Origin: Brachypodium distachyon
Lineage: Eukaryota > Streptophyta > Magnoliopsida > Poales > Poaceae
Length of the DNA: 64,000 nt
Reading direction: 5' to 3'
NCBI RefSeq assembly: GCF_000005505.3
Contig: NC_016133.3
Coordinates: forward strand, 6,820,001 to 6,884,000
Position numbers and translations under genes: made by a program
Shown here: one piece after another, positions 36,817 through 49,200 of the stretch
Layout of the letters: each line of letters opens with the position of its first letter
Position numbering within the stretch: the first letter of the stretch is position 1
Notes under the pieces: model-generated
Database searches by the model: none
What the model saw: only the letters and a program-made list of their open reading frames with translations
Told to the model about the DNA's origin: nothing

Positions 36817-38044
36817 TACAAATGATACTTATACCATCGAATAATCAGTCACAACTCACAAATGCTCGGCTTCAAATATAATCATTCAAAATTTTCACCG
36901 GCTCTAAATATGTCCGGAAGGCTTGGGCCCCGCTGCAGAACAAGATGAGTTGGCTGGGTCATCTTAATTGTGCAACATGCATTAAAGATCAAATTGACGG
37001 CATCTTGTTGGGTGACGTTGCGCCTCAAACACTTTAGGCAAGATCTTGCACGAGAGTCATCACCTTGTTTTTTTTTCTCTTGTTGCCTTTTTATTTCTTG
37101 TATTGCTTGTCTCCACTCTGTTTAAAGAAAATGGACGAGCTAAAGCTTTTGTCCGCGTTAAAAAATAATGCCTCTACTATTTTTTTTTTGAAAGGTAATG
37201 CCTCTACTACTGGTTGGCCGTCAAGGGCCACATGAAAAATATAATTTGCCCTTTCTATTGGTCACATATGTCACCGCGTGTCTGTGTAGTGGATTTATCA
37301 TTTACTCCTATGCATAGACGGAAGCTGATTAGTTTAACAAGGAACTCTTGGTCGGTAAATAAAAATGCATTTAAACTTCATTAGAAATTGAATATTTCGC
37401 ACCACCTCAGCGGCAAATCTTGGTCAGACAGTGATATCAAACGTCAACTCAGGGATAGATACGATGGTTCAGTTGTATGTACGATTTTGACCCTTAATTT
37501 AAGCTTCAATTGCTACGTGTCTATGTTGCATATTTTAGCCTTATTTTCTCAACAACCTTTAAACTCATGGATTGTCAAGAGCTTTGAAAATTAGCTGACG
37601 CATGCTATCTACTGTCATGCTCCTGAAAGGAACGGGTACCGGTACCATACCAAATAAGCCGTGGTCTTGGTCAAGCAGCTGTCGTTTTGTAATTGTACCA
37701 CCGCCTATGTCATTGCTTGCATTCTTAGCCACGTTGTTAGAATCTGGAAGTATTTTGCACCACCTCAGCGGCTCAATCCATGCCGTTTTCTTGGCCTGTG
37801 GCAGTATAACAGATCATACGATCTTCATATTATGATGTGTACATAACAAACATAATGGATTCACGATTTCTATTTCATTTGAGGATTTGTTATTTCTCAC
37901 TCGCTTAGTTCGAGATTCTATGTTACCAAGATACGATCGATGCAAAGGCTAGGGGCTGCCCTCCTTTTCGAAAGAAAAGGCGTTATCAGTATAGCTGCAA
38001 TAACATTTAGTAATAGATCTACAACTCCCTGGAGTTCAAACATA
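36817..38044. other. Intergenic; one retroposon tail
   Basis: 37937-37979 reads GATGCAAAGGCTAGGGGCTG then CCTCCTTTTCGAAAGAAAA, another copy of the 3' tail seen at 5868 and 38120. CGCACCACCTCAGCGGC (near 37398) recurs as GCACCACCTCAGCGGC (near 37757). No gene seen. Confidence 0.4.
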
Positions 38045-38334
38045 CTCCCTCCTTTTCACAAAGAATGACACGCACGCATTTCAAGATTTTACTTTGACGA
38101 ACAATTAGACTAATGATTTCGATGCAGAGGCCGGAGCTTCTACCCCTTTTCGAAAAAAAAGACTAATGATTTGAGGGTTATGTGCTATAAAAATTATATC
38201 ATTGAATTCGTATTTCAAAAACGTTTCCAACAATATAAAATTTGTAACATATAATCTACGCTCTATTGGTCTAATCATTGGTCAAAATTCGATCTCGAAA
38301 AGCTTGTACGCCATTCTTTGTGAAATGGAGGGAG
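38045..38334. mobile_element. Stowaway-type MITE carrying a nested retroposon tail
   Basis: CTCCCTCCTTTTCACAAAGA and the inverted TCTTTGTGAAATGGAGGGAG are the ends, TA-flanked. The host element is interrupted by the 41-bp insert at 38120-38160. Confidence 0.8.
38120..38160 (+). mobile_element. 5'-truncated LINE/SINE tail with 13-bp target-site duplication
   Basis: The insert CGATGCAGAGGCCGGAGCTT continues to CCCCTTTTCGAAAAAAAA and is bracketed by AGACTAATGATTT at 38107-38119 and 38160-38172 (the junction A is shared with the A tail). A truncated 3' end, A run and direct target duplication are the marks of target-primed reverse transcription. Confidence 0.85.
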
Positions 38335-38998
38335 TAGAACGTAACTTTTCATAAAATATACGACCGTGTAAATCAACTGCAAATAAAAATAAACAATAGA
38401 GAAAACCAAAGAAACCCTAGCCACCATTGACCTAAATCCTTGGATCTCTTGGTCCCCTCCCCCTGACGTCTCATCTAAGTCGAAAGGTAAGAGGACCCCA
38501 TTTTGTTCATACAATGTTATCTTTTTTAGGTTATGATATTATTTGTTTTTTATATTCACCTGTGGTCGCTCTTTCCTTTTCATGAAGCAGACAATGATGG
38601 GGGTCATATTAACCGTGCTCTGTCGGTTCAAGAGCAGTAAATGTGTTAAGGTATGCCGTCCTTCCGGTGTAGTTTCCCTCGATTTGCATCGGTGAGGCAG
38701 CGAGGCAATTTTGAGTGTTTTTTCTCGAGCTTCCACCATGTCTCCGTGCACTCCCATTAGTGTCGAGATGAATTCTGGAATCTTATGTAAGTAAGGTAGG
38801 ATGTGGCTCATGGATGATATTTCTTGAAGGGGTAATGTTGGACACGGATTGAGAGTTTGATGGTTTCTGACAACCCTTCGGAATGCTGACACACAAGAGT
38901 GGAGCGGTAGCAGTGACATGCCATCACGTGCATAATCTAAAAATCTAATTATTTTGTTAAGACTTAAGAGTTCTCGTTAATATTGATTCCTAGAAGCA
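38335..38998. other. Intergenic, nothing recognised
   Basis: A 126-codon minus-strand frame (38539-38919) has no recognisable domain or codon bias. Confidence 0.45.
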
Positions 38999-39380
38999 TA
39001 GTTTTAAAAACAGGACCGGACCGCTAGTTATGCTGGAAAAACTGACAAACTGAGGGTCAGGCTGGCCTTTTAAAACTATCGGTCCGTGCAAAAAAAGCGA
39101 ACCAGGATTTTTCCAATTGGACCGGTAAAAACCGGAAGCGGTCGGACCGCCGAAACGGGCGTCGTTGTTTAGTCTAGGTGGGATTCGATCTCAAGCCAAC
39201 CAAGCCAACCACTATCATTGAAGTTACTACTCCTATTACTTATAGTATTTATAGTTAGTACTTATAGTATGTCTTTATAGTTAGTGAACCACGGTTGAAC
39301 CGGTGAACCACCGGTCAGACCGATGAACCACTGAACCGAATGCTCAAACGGTACATAAACCGGTCCGGTTTTTAAAACTA
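38999..39380. mobile_element. MITE with TAGTTTTAAAAACAGGACCGG termini
   Basis: The left end TAGTTTTAAAAACAGGACCG and the reverse complement of the right end, TAGTTTTAAAAACCGGACCG, match over about 20 bp. The interior is CCGGT-rich and hairpin-prone. About 380 bp, no coding capacity. Confidence 0.7.
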
Positions 39381-40283
39381 CACCCAAAAGACCGTGCACT
39401 ATAATTGTTGCAACCAACCAAGAATAAATGCTTCCTAAACAAAACAAAAAATCTAGGAGTTAATAAGATCAATCCGGGCCGTTCAGTCCTCGAGCGAATT
39501 GACTGGTAGATCACGACAGTCTCGTGCTGACAGCTGAGTTCCTGGCTGGCTCCTGACGCACCGTTTGGCGGGACGCCGGCGGCAAAGCACGTCCCAAAAC
39601 CCCTCTCCCCGTTGAAACGAAGTGTGCGCATGTGTTGGACACCAGGGAGAGAGATCTTGCTTGTTCTCTTGCTGGAAAGGTCGGATCTTTCGGCATCTTC
39701 GATTGCCGATGCGTTCCTGAGGAGACTAGAGGGGATCTGCCGGGTAGTCGGGTGTTTTTCGCCGGGGGAATTGAAAAGCTGAGATCTTTTCTCCCGGTGG
39801 TTGCCTCGCTGGGAAGCCTAGTGGCGGCCATTTAACCAAAGAAAAGAGTACTTTGTTTGTTCTCTCCGTTTGTTTTGTTTACCCCCGCCGTGCTCTCTTC
39901 TCCCCCTCTCTCTCTACATGTGGCATCTGGGCAGTTGCTTGGCCTGCCACTGAATCTTTTGTCCTCACTCTCGCAGGGGGACGAGGCTTGTGTCCTTTCT
40001 TCTCTTCCCTTCTCTCCTCTGCTTCTCCTTTTTCTACTGCCAGGGAGCAAGCAGGTTGGAGGGGCTGGCTCTGGGCTCCTATTTGAACTGCCTTTGCTCG
40101 ATTCTGATCTACCGGACCGGGGGACCGCCGCTTCTTCGCTTCTCTGCCGGCTTTTCGATCTCTCCTTTCCTTGCCCTTCTTTGGAGGTATGTCAGGGCAG
40201 TTTTGCAAGCCGAGTTGTAGTTGCTCGTTCCATGTGACGGGGTTCATCTCGAGCTGGGCTTTGCAGCTGCAGGGATCCTGATC
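39381..40283 (+). promoter_or_regulatory. Promoter and 5' UTR region of the sugar transporter
   Basis: CT-rich sequence (39850-40200) typical of a long plant 5' UTR. A plausible 5'-UTR intron runs from a GTATGTCAGG donor near 40187 to a GCTGCAG acceptor near 40271. No clear TATA box found. The 106-codon minus-strand frame (39511-39831) here is not supported as a gene. Confidence 0.4.
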
Positions 40284-43200
40284 ATGGGGGTGAAGATGTC
40301 GGGCGCTGCTCTGGTCGCGATTGCGGCTTCCATCGGCAATCTGCTGCAGGGGTGGGACAATGCCACCATTGCAGGTATATCATCTGCTCTGCGCAGATCG
40401 GCTCTTCTTCTGCTAGAGATATGCACCTTGTTTTGTTATATCACTCTGGTGAATTTGGGTTCAGAGTTTCGTGAGATATTCCCCGGTCACTTGAGATCAG
40501 AAATTGTTGTTCAGTACTAGTTTGGCTCAAAAAAAGTAGGGATAATTGGGTGGCTTCTAGCAAATTGAGTTGGGGTTTTCCTTCCGTTCTAAGCAACTTG
40601 GTGCTAACAAAAGTAATCATCAAGGAGAGAGTCCTGGGTTTTAATCTGAATAATAACTTGATTCTCCCTGATCTGTACTATTGAAGTCACAGATGCCCAA
40701 TCTTAGGTTATGTGCCGTCCAACACTCCAACGAGTACAGTTTGCTTTCCTTTTTAGTGACTAAATATATGGTAAGCATTCCTTTGTTTAAGAAAGATGTT
40801 AAGGATTAACAAGGCAAACTTTTCCTCTCCAGGTGCTGTCTTATACATAAAGAAGGAATTCAAACTAGAAAATGATCCGACTCTCGAGGGTTTGATCGTG
40901 GCCATGTCACTCATTGGCGCAACCATCATCACCACATTCTCTGGGCCAGTATCAGACTGGGTTGGCCGGCGCCCTATGCTGATTCTCTCTTCAATTCTGT
41001 ACTTCTTCAGTGGCCTGATCATGCTATGGTCCCCAAATGTCTACGTTCTGCTTCTCGCACGTCTTGTAGATGGATTCGGTATCGGCTTGGCTGTCACGCT
41101 TGTACCTCTGTACATTTCGGAAACAGCTCCTTCGGAGATCAGGGGACAGCTGAATACGCTGCCACAGTTCAGCGGGTCAGGAGGAATGTTCTTGTCATAC
41201 TGCATGGTCTTCGGGATGTCACTGTTGCCATTACCTGATTGGAGAATTATGCTTGGGGTTCTCTCAGTTCCTTCATTGGTTTTCTTCGGATTGACTGTAT
41301 TTTATCTCCCAGAATCGCCAAGATGGCTTGTCAGCAAGGGGCGAATGGCAGAGGCAAAGAAGGTGTTGCAAAGATTACGTGGAAGGGAAGATGTCTCAGG
41401 TCTGTTTTGCTGAAAAATGTGATGTTCATTTCACCTGAATTTCTAGCTGTCTGATTCCTTGAAATTGCTCCCTATATTAAACTTGCGTTTAATTTCAGAT
41501 GTGATGCGTGACAGTTTTAACTGTTATTTCGAGTTGCAAAAGTATTTTCGACAACAAATTCATTTAGTTTTGTACAGACTGCATAACATAATGTACTCCT
41601 AGATCAGAACTACTTGCAGAGCTTAAGATTTCAGTGTTCTTGACATCTATTATATAATTAAAACAAAAGGACAAGAAGCACCATGTTCATACACATAGGC
41701 TAAATTATCTCCACTGTCCATTATGTGATGGGTCTTAATTATAACGACTATGATTTAAAAACCTTCCGCACAAGTGACTTAATCTACCATGTCCAGGCCC
41801 TAGAAGTATATCAATTTGAGATCAACAAGTACAACCATGATACGTGTACGTGTAGGACAATAAACACATCTTCTGAACTTAGCAAGGGAAATATGCTTTC
41901 AACTCCGATGTGAATTCTGATAAGAGAACCAGGCATAGTTATGTGTGCTCTCGATTGGCTAGAAAAAATAATCTGACAATTTAGATAAGAGAATTGATTC
42001 TCAAAGTATTTTTTAAATAATTGAAATAATTGCATGGCGAGTTTGCATATCTTGGTGTTCGATTGTTACACACATAAGTCTTATTGCCGTGCAAATGCGC
42101 GGGTCACTCAGCTAGTTAATTTATATTATACTCAGGAGTAAATTGTTGTTGCTACCTTACAGCGAAACATGCACACCAGCATGTCAAAGTAGTATTTGTC
42201 GTCTTGTTTTGCACTTTAAGCAAACAATTTGGTTGACAAATCTCAGATAAACTATGGCTATTGTAATTGTACAGAAGTATGTAACTAGAGTTCTCTACCT
42301 GTCATAACCTGCTAATTTCAGCAAGGTATTTATGTTAATTATGATTCAGAGTATCAAGGGTTACCTTGCATAAGCTGCCAATTTCAGTGAGGTATTTAAA
42401 GTTTCTTTCCTATTTTTACCTCACACTTGTGGCCTACTCCATGGTTTACCCCATTTAACAATTTTTCCAAATATGGCCAACTTGACCTCACATGGAAGAT
42501 CCATGCGGCAGCTGACTCAGAAGCCACATGGACACCACATCACAGGATATTGAAAAATGATCACAGGAATTCTCTGAAACCTTGAAATATAAACATCTCC
42601 CACTCATTTTAACTTCAAATTGAGTGGCGCTTGTTGCAAAAAATAATTTGTAGATTTATAATCTAAGTTATAATCCAAATTTTGTTTTTTCATTTGTCTG
42701 GAATTTGAATTTGAATTATTTAAATTCAGTTGTGAATTCAAAAATTAAATAAATATTTTTGAAGCATAATTCAGATTGTAATTCTGAAGTACAATCGTGC
42801 AGGAGAAATGGCTCTTCTTGTTGAAGGTTTAGAGGTTGGAGGAGACACCTCCATTGAAGAGTATATCATTGGCCCAGCTAGCGACCAAGCTGATGATCAT
42901 GTTGTTGATGGCGATAATGATCAAATAACACTATATGGACCCGAAGAGGGCCAATCATGGATTGCTCGACCTTCCAAGGGACCAAGCATGCTGGGAAGTG
43001 TACTTTCTCTCGCATCTCGTCATGGAAGCATGGTGAACCAGAGTGTGCCCCTTATGGATCCTCTAGTAACACTTTTCGGGAGTGTTCATGAGAACATGCC
43101 TCAAGCTGGCGGAAGCATGCGAAGCACATTGTTTCCTAACTTTGGCAGTATGCTCAGTGTGACAGATCAACATCCAAAAACTGAGCACTGGGATGAGGAG

Positions 43201-44748
43201 AACGTTCACCGGGACGACGAGGAATATGCATCTGATGGTGCTGGAGGCGACTATGAAGACAACATCCATAGTCCGCTGCTTTCCACTACAAACATTGATG
43301 GGAAGGACATTGCACACCATGATCACCACGGAAGCACTTTGGGTATGAGAAGACGAAGCCTCTTGGAAGAGGGAGGTGAGGCAGCCAGCAGCACTGGTAT
43401 TGGTGGGGGGTGGCAGCTTGCATGGAAATGGTCAGAGCGACAAGGTGAGGATGGTAAGAAGGAAGGAGGCTTCAAAAGGATCTACTTGCACCAAGAGGGA
43501 GTGCCTGACTCAAGAAAGGGCTCTGTTGTTTCACTTCCTGGTGGGGGTGATGCCACTGAAGGCAGTGGGTTCATACATGCTGCTGCTTTGGTTAGCCACT
43601 CAGCTCTATACTCCAAGGATCTTATGGAAGAGCGTATGGCAGCCGGTCCAGCCATGATGCGCTCATCAGATGCAGCTCCCAAAGGTCCAAGCTGGAAAGA
43701 TCTGTTTGAACCTGGTGTGAGGCGTGCACTGTTCGTCGGTGTTGGAATTCAGATGCTTCAACAGGTAGAGAATACTGATTTCTTCAGATTTGTCTGTGTG
43801 AAAGTATATTTCCATGTTTTATGCCAGATATGCACATATAAATAAGTTTTGACCTTGAATTATTAAGTTCTTCTTGAAAAGCAACTCACCGTACATTTTG
43901 TGTGTGTTTTAGGTTGTCCAATCACTCATAGCTTGTTAGATAAGACCTAGGCTGTATTCTACTGAGAGTTCACTAACACTTTTGGATTATTTTCCTTGTA
44001 TAGTTTGCTGGAATAAACGGTGTTCTCTACTATACTCCACAAATTCTTGAGCAAGCCGGTGTGGCGGTTCTTCTCTCGAATCTTGGCCTCAGTTCAGCAT
44101 CAGCATCCATCTTGATCAGTTCTCTCACGACTTTACTGATGCTCCCTAGTATTGGTTTAGCCATGAGACTTATGGATATATCTGGAAGAAGGTAGCTTGT
44201 TTCCTCTGATTGCACCATCTCAGTATTTTTTTTTTCTAGATACATGAAAGGCAATTTCATGAGGAGTACTGACATACTGTATCATAAATTATTTCCCTTT
44301 CTGCAGGTTTCTGCTACTGGGCACAATTCCTATCTTGATAGCATCTTTAGTTGTCCTGGTTGTGTCCAATGTTATCAACTTGAGTACCGTGCCCCACGCT
44401 GTGCTCTCCACCGTTAGCGTCATTGTCTACTTCTGCTGCTTCGTCATGGGCTTCGGTCCAATCCCGAACATTTTATGTGCAGAGATTTTCCCCACGAGGG
44501 TCCGTGGCCTCTGCATCGCTATCTGCGCCCTAACATTCTGGATCGGGGACATTATTGTTACCTACAGTCTTCCTGTGATGCTGAATGCTATTGGTCTAGC
44601 AGGTGTCTTCGGTATATATGCAGTTGTTTGCTGCATTGCCTTTGTGTTTGTCTACCTCAAAGTCCCAGAGACAAAGGGCATGCCCCTCGAGGTCATCACA
44701 GAGTTCTTTGCAGTAGGGGCAAAGCAAGCGATGACCAACAAGGCCTAG
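40284..44748 (+). CDS. TMT2: Tonoplast monosaccharide transporter / monosaccharide-sensing protein, five exons, 749 aa
   Basis: Major-facilitator sugar carrier of the vacuolar membrane that loads glucose and related sugars into the vacuole, probably by proton antiport. Exons: 40284-40374, 40833-41399, 42803-43764, 44004-44191, 44307-44748; all GT..AG and in phase (2250 nt with stop). The start MGVKMSGAALVAIAASIGNL is the conserved TMT start. The first half has six membrane helices with the SDWVGRRP loop (MFS D-R/K-x-G-R/K-R) and PESPRWLVSKGR. The long hydrophilic central loop (residues ~220-520), with MLGSVLSLASRHGS and many Ser/Asp/Glu, is the family hallmark. The second half has FAGINGVLYYTPQILEQAG, DISGRRFLL and a PETKGMPLEVITEFF end. 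Length fits the family (~740 aa). The symbol is from remembered rice synteny. Confidence 0.95.
41646..42115 (+). mobile_element. Small non-autonomous Helitron in TMT intron 2
   Basis: Begins TCTATTATATAATTAAAACA after a host A (41645) and ends GGGTCACTCAGCTAG before a host T (42116), with a GC-rich hairpin-capable segment (GCCGTGCAAATGCGCGGG) just before the end. These are the Helitron rules (A-TC...CTRR-T). 470 bp, no coding capacity. It accounts for a third of the 1403-bp intron. Confidence 0.8.
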
Positions 44749-45035
44749 TTCCTTCTGGAGCTTTTCTTTCAATTTGTACACTGCAAATTGCAAATCAAAG
44801 GATCCCTCACGAAGATCGGAAAACTTTCGAGTTGCAAATGAGAGGGAAGAAGATATCTTTTCGCGCTCCTTATGCAACACAAAGAATCATCACCGGGAAA
44901 GGGAAGCTGCAAAGTAGGGAAATCTCATGTCATTCATCGCCACATCTTGTTTATTAGTACTGTATTGATCATTAGTTGCTGGTAGGAATGTTCAACTTCT
45001 AATCTGGTTCTGAACTACTGTGCTGATGTCCTAAA

Positions 45036-45041
45036 TAAAGA
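45036..45041 (+). terminator. Polyadenylation signal AATAAA of the sugar transporter
   Basis: AATAAA about 290 bp after the stop codon, followed by a T-rich tract (GTGTTTTTTTGTC). Typical position for a plant near-upstream element. Confidence 0.5.
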
Positions 45042-46221
45042 ATCGTGTTTTTTTGTCAACTTCCAAGCTTTTGCACTTTGTGCATTGTATTGTACAATAT
45101 TGTACTGGTTTTGTGCAAAGGAAGAATTTTGTTATTTGTTACCTCAGTTTGAAAGAAGCAATTGCTATTTGTTACCTTCTATATTGAGACGAAAGATTTC
45201 TCTGGACACATATTTTACATGGATTCTTATAGTGGTATGAGGAAAATCAAATGCAATAAGGCGCTCTGGTGTAGAACTGGTACACAATTCCAGTTTTGAG
45301 CATTTGCGATTTTGTGGCAAATCATAGGCAATCTAATGATTTGATTAGGTGCATTGTTATTCTCGTGCAATTTGAGGTTTGAAGTTTTTTTTTGCAGCAT
45401 TTGAGGTTTGAAGTTTGCTGTTGATGTACTCCTTTGTACATCCTTTCATTACAGTTTTTTTATAAATATTTTATTACTCCCTTTGTCCAACAAAAAATGT
45501 CTCAAGTTTGTCAAAATTTGAATGTATCTAGACATAACTTAGTGTATAGATGCATTCAAATTTAATCAAAGTTGAGATATCTTTTGTTGGACAGATGGAT
45601 TACTGATTTTCAGCTTTTCTGATGTCTTATGTATTCTTTCTCTGTTTTTCGTGCAGGATTGCCACGTGTGCTATACAAAATCCTTTTTCAGTGGTGGCAG
45701 AATATGTACACTTTTTGTTTTCAAGTCCAAAAACTAAATCTAGAATTAGAAAATAATTGGGATAGAAAAAATAGACCACCTTCCTTCCATTTGCCTCCAT
45801 ATCCGAAACCGCGATATTTTTTGCTGATATTAGCAAAGGCTTAAGTACATAGTACAACAAGTAAAACAGAAAGATTGCGTCATGCATAAAAAAAACAGGA
45901 CTTGCATAATTACATTCAATATCATAGATGATAGAATCCTTCAGTCTCTACTTATCTTTTCAACAGATACTTCTCACCTCGTGGCATGGTAATTTCATAT
46001 ACAGAGCACATGCACATCATACTTACAGTCTTACACTCATACACAAACTAAAGAATAAGAACAACAACCTACCCACTAATACAAATTCACTAACCGTCAC
46101 AAGAGAAAAAAGATGGAAGCATCCATGTTGCAGACATCTTGCTGACAACGAAAACCTTTCTTAAACAACTATACATCAGCACAAGTGGAAAATAGTTTAG
46201 CCAAATGATTGGAAACTTGAT
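45042..46221. other. Intergenic space between convergent sugar-transporter and kinesin genes
   Basis: Contains the MITE at 45477-45599 and presumably the kinesin 3' UTR (just below 46222). No other feature seen. Confidence 0.5.
45477..45599. mobile_element. Stowaway MITE, same family as 29348-29470
   Basis: CTCCCTTTGTCCAACAAAAA and the inverted ATCTTTTGTTGGACAGATGG are the ends. The interior is nearly identical to the copy in the eS24 intron (TGAATGTATCTAGACAT, TAGATGCATTCAAATTTA). Confidence 0.8.
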
Positions 46222-49200
46222 CTAAGGTCCTCGTTTTGCAGTGCTACTAGCTCTTGCTGTTGGAGTAGTTTGGGTGGTTGTACTTCTTCGTGCCCCTGTT
46301 GGCGCTGTAATAACATAAAACACAAAGTTGTATAAATAGTGTAATAGCAAAAGTTTATTACTCTAGTATGTCCCATTCCTTGCAGAGGTTCCTACGAGCT
46401 GCTCGAGAGTTGCATATATGTTGTATACGATTACAAGAGTTACACTGGATCTGTATCATATTAGATTGGTGGAATGATGGTATGAGAATTTGGTAAACTG
46501 CATTGACACATGACTATAATTTTTTCCTGCCTTCCATATTCACTCCTTTTAGTATGAGCAGACTAATTTAACTTGATCCAGATGATTATAGTGCTCGGCA
46601 ATGCAAAAGTCCATTTGTTCTGCCATCTTCTAATACAAAGATGGGCAGATCGCCTGTGTATTAGAACAGGAAATCAAGGCACGGATTACATGCAAATCCA
46701 TGTACAGCTAAATCCGTTCTAAATATTTGTTCAAGGCATACTGCAAATGTTGTCCTATTCATAATAGGAATAAATTATCTGTAAAATATAGTTGTCATTA
46801 CTCCGATCTATTTCTTCCAAGCTTTGCATTTTCCAAAATTAACTTGTAACTGAAATGTAAACTTGGCAGGATCTTACCTGAGGGTCTAGGAGCAGGAGAA
46901 TCCCTTGGTTTAGGCCGTAAGCTGGATACTTTGGGAACTGTCAACTTCTGAACTCGAGATACTGCTTTTGTCCTACACGAAAAAAATAGAGGGAGTCATA
47001 AGACCATGGAAAAACCTGACAGTTGATGGAAAAATTGTACACATTAAAGATGCCAAATGAATTAAACTACTCCGTGACACTTGATGGAAAAATGAGGGAG
47101 TATTAAGTCTCAGACTATGGAGAACTGGAGATACGCACAACCGCTCTTTCGCAGGGCTAGACGTTTTCTCTTGCCCTTGGTCCACCACATTGCTTACTGA
47201 ACTGTCAGTTTCTGCACCGGCGGAAATAGCGCCATCAGATGTATCACTTAACCTTCCGTCAGAGTCAAGATCACCAAGGCCAGAAACCTCATGATCAATA
47301 GAGAGCATGGAACCAGCTTCAGAATGCCTATCACTAGTGTCAGAGAAGTTATCTGGATCTGAAGCTGCCCCACTGCCAACACTTGAGGCCTTCCCTAAAG
47401 ATGTCATTCCAGGAGAAGAGGACGAATGCTTCAATTGGGAATCAGCTTGTTTGGTGAACTTCGATCTGGAGGTGCTAGCATTGAGTAGTTGTAGTCGATC
47501 GATTTCATCATCCTTCTTTGAAATAGTGTCTTTGAGCAATGAAAGCTGCAATTTGAAACATTACATGGTAACAAATGCAAGTTTATTTCATTATGAAAAT
47601 ATTAAAAAAAACTATATTCCTTAAAAAAAGAGAGTAAAAAACTATAGTGGCCACATAACAAACTGTTTTGAACTTGACATCACAGTATGATATTCTTAAT
47701 TTATCTGCACACCTCAACATTAAGGTCATTAGAAAGTTATGCTAATAGGTTGCAGTTACCTGATCCATCAATTCTTTGACATCTTTGCCTTCTTTTCCCT
47801 CCTTAGTGGTCCTTGCAACACCTAGTTCCACTCCAGACACTCGTTCGGCGAATTTCAAAGTACTTAAGGTCTCTGTATAAGATGAAACATCTGGGTTTAC
47901 CTGCACAAACATTAGAGTCTTTGCATGCCCACCTACATATAAAAAACTTTGCATGTCAATAAATTATGTACAACATGTGATGATGTGATTTGAAACAGTT
48001 AAGTGAAGAACAGGGAAGAAGAATACCCAGAGAAGTTTGCAAGACTTGTGTAAGCTTGCTATTCCTGTACGGCACATGTGCATTCTTTTGTGACAAAGAA
48101 AATATAACATCCCCCAGAGCAGCCAGAGACTTGTTGATGTGTTGTGCTTCTTTGAGCCTGTCTCCTGTAACCGCAGAACGATCCACCCTCTCACTTCCAG
48201 CAAGGTCCACAAGGTGTAGAGCGCCACGTAAAGTGTTCCCAGTTTTTAGATCCTGGCCTCGGACATGAATGGTTACAACACTGCATAATATACCACAAAT
48301 AAGGAGGTTTATTCATACAGAAAAAAAGAAGTGACACAAGAAACCTACCTGTGGGATCTGCTGCTTCTCTCGTTCAAAGCTGTAGCACTCATGGCTCTAT
48401 TGCCGTGCCCAGTTTGCATTAGCTCAATAACATGAGAAGTTGAGTTGACAGGACACATCGTTGCATCAGGAACAGCAATTCCGTTGGGCTGGATGGTATT
48501 CTGAATTCCTATCGTGTGCAAGTTAAGAAAAAAATGGAATGAATTGAACTCCAGATGCAAGACGATGACACTAGAATCTGATAAAGACTGGCCATTGTGT
48601 AACCAGCTAAAGATGCTATTTTTATGTATAACCATTCAAAATACCAGAGGAATCCAGAATGCATAACACAATAGTTAAGTTCACTTTGAACTTGCAGAAG
48701 ACACACACAAAATAACATACCCAATCAATTTGCAAATTTTTATATAGACCTATTCCGAATGATTTATTTCGAAGTTAAGGTAGAAAAATTGCTAATCTAC
48801 AACCCAGTGGAAGCCTGTAGTAATGCAATTTTGGACAAAAAGGATATTTCTTCTGCACACCACCACCACCAAGGAGATCACGGATTAGCTCATTGTAGAT
48901 CTCAATCATTTGAACACTAAGTTCATACATGATTGTGTCTTGCCGATCATGGGAGATATTGAAAAGGTCATTTAGTGCTCTATAATTGACGCCCCATTCC
49001 TTCTCAGTTGCATTTTCAGGCCCCATCTAATACAGGAACAAGGTATTGTAAGCACATTAGTGACATGCAAACAGAAATAAAGAAAGTCAAAAGTATTTGC
49101 TGTGAAAGCTTCATACCATTGTGTACGTTTTCCCGGATCCAGTTTGACCATATGCGAAAATGCAGACATTGTAGCCATCAAGAACCGATCTAATTAGTGG

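Noticed and set aside
39511..39831. 106-codon minus-strand frame upstream of the sugar transporter
   Set aside because: No domain and it overlaps the likely promoter and leader.
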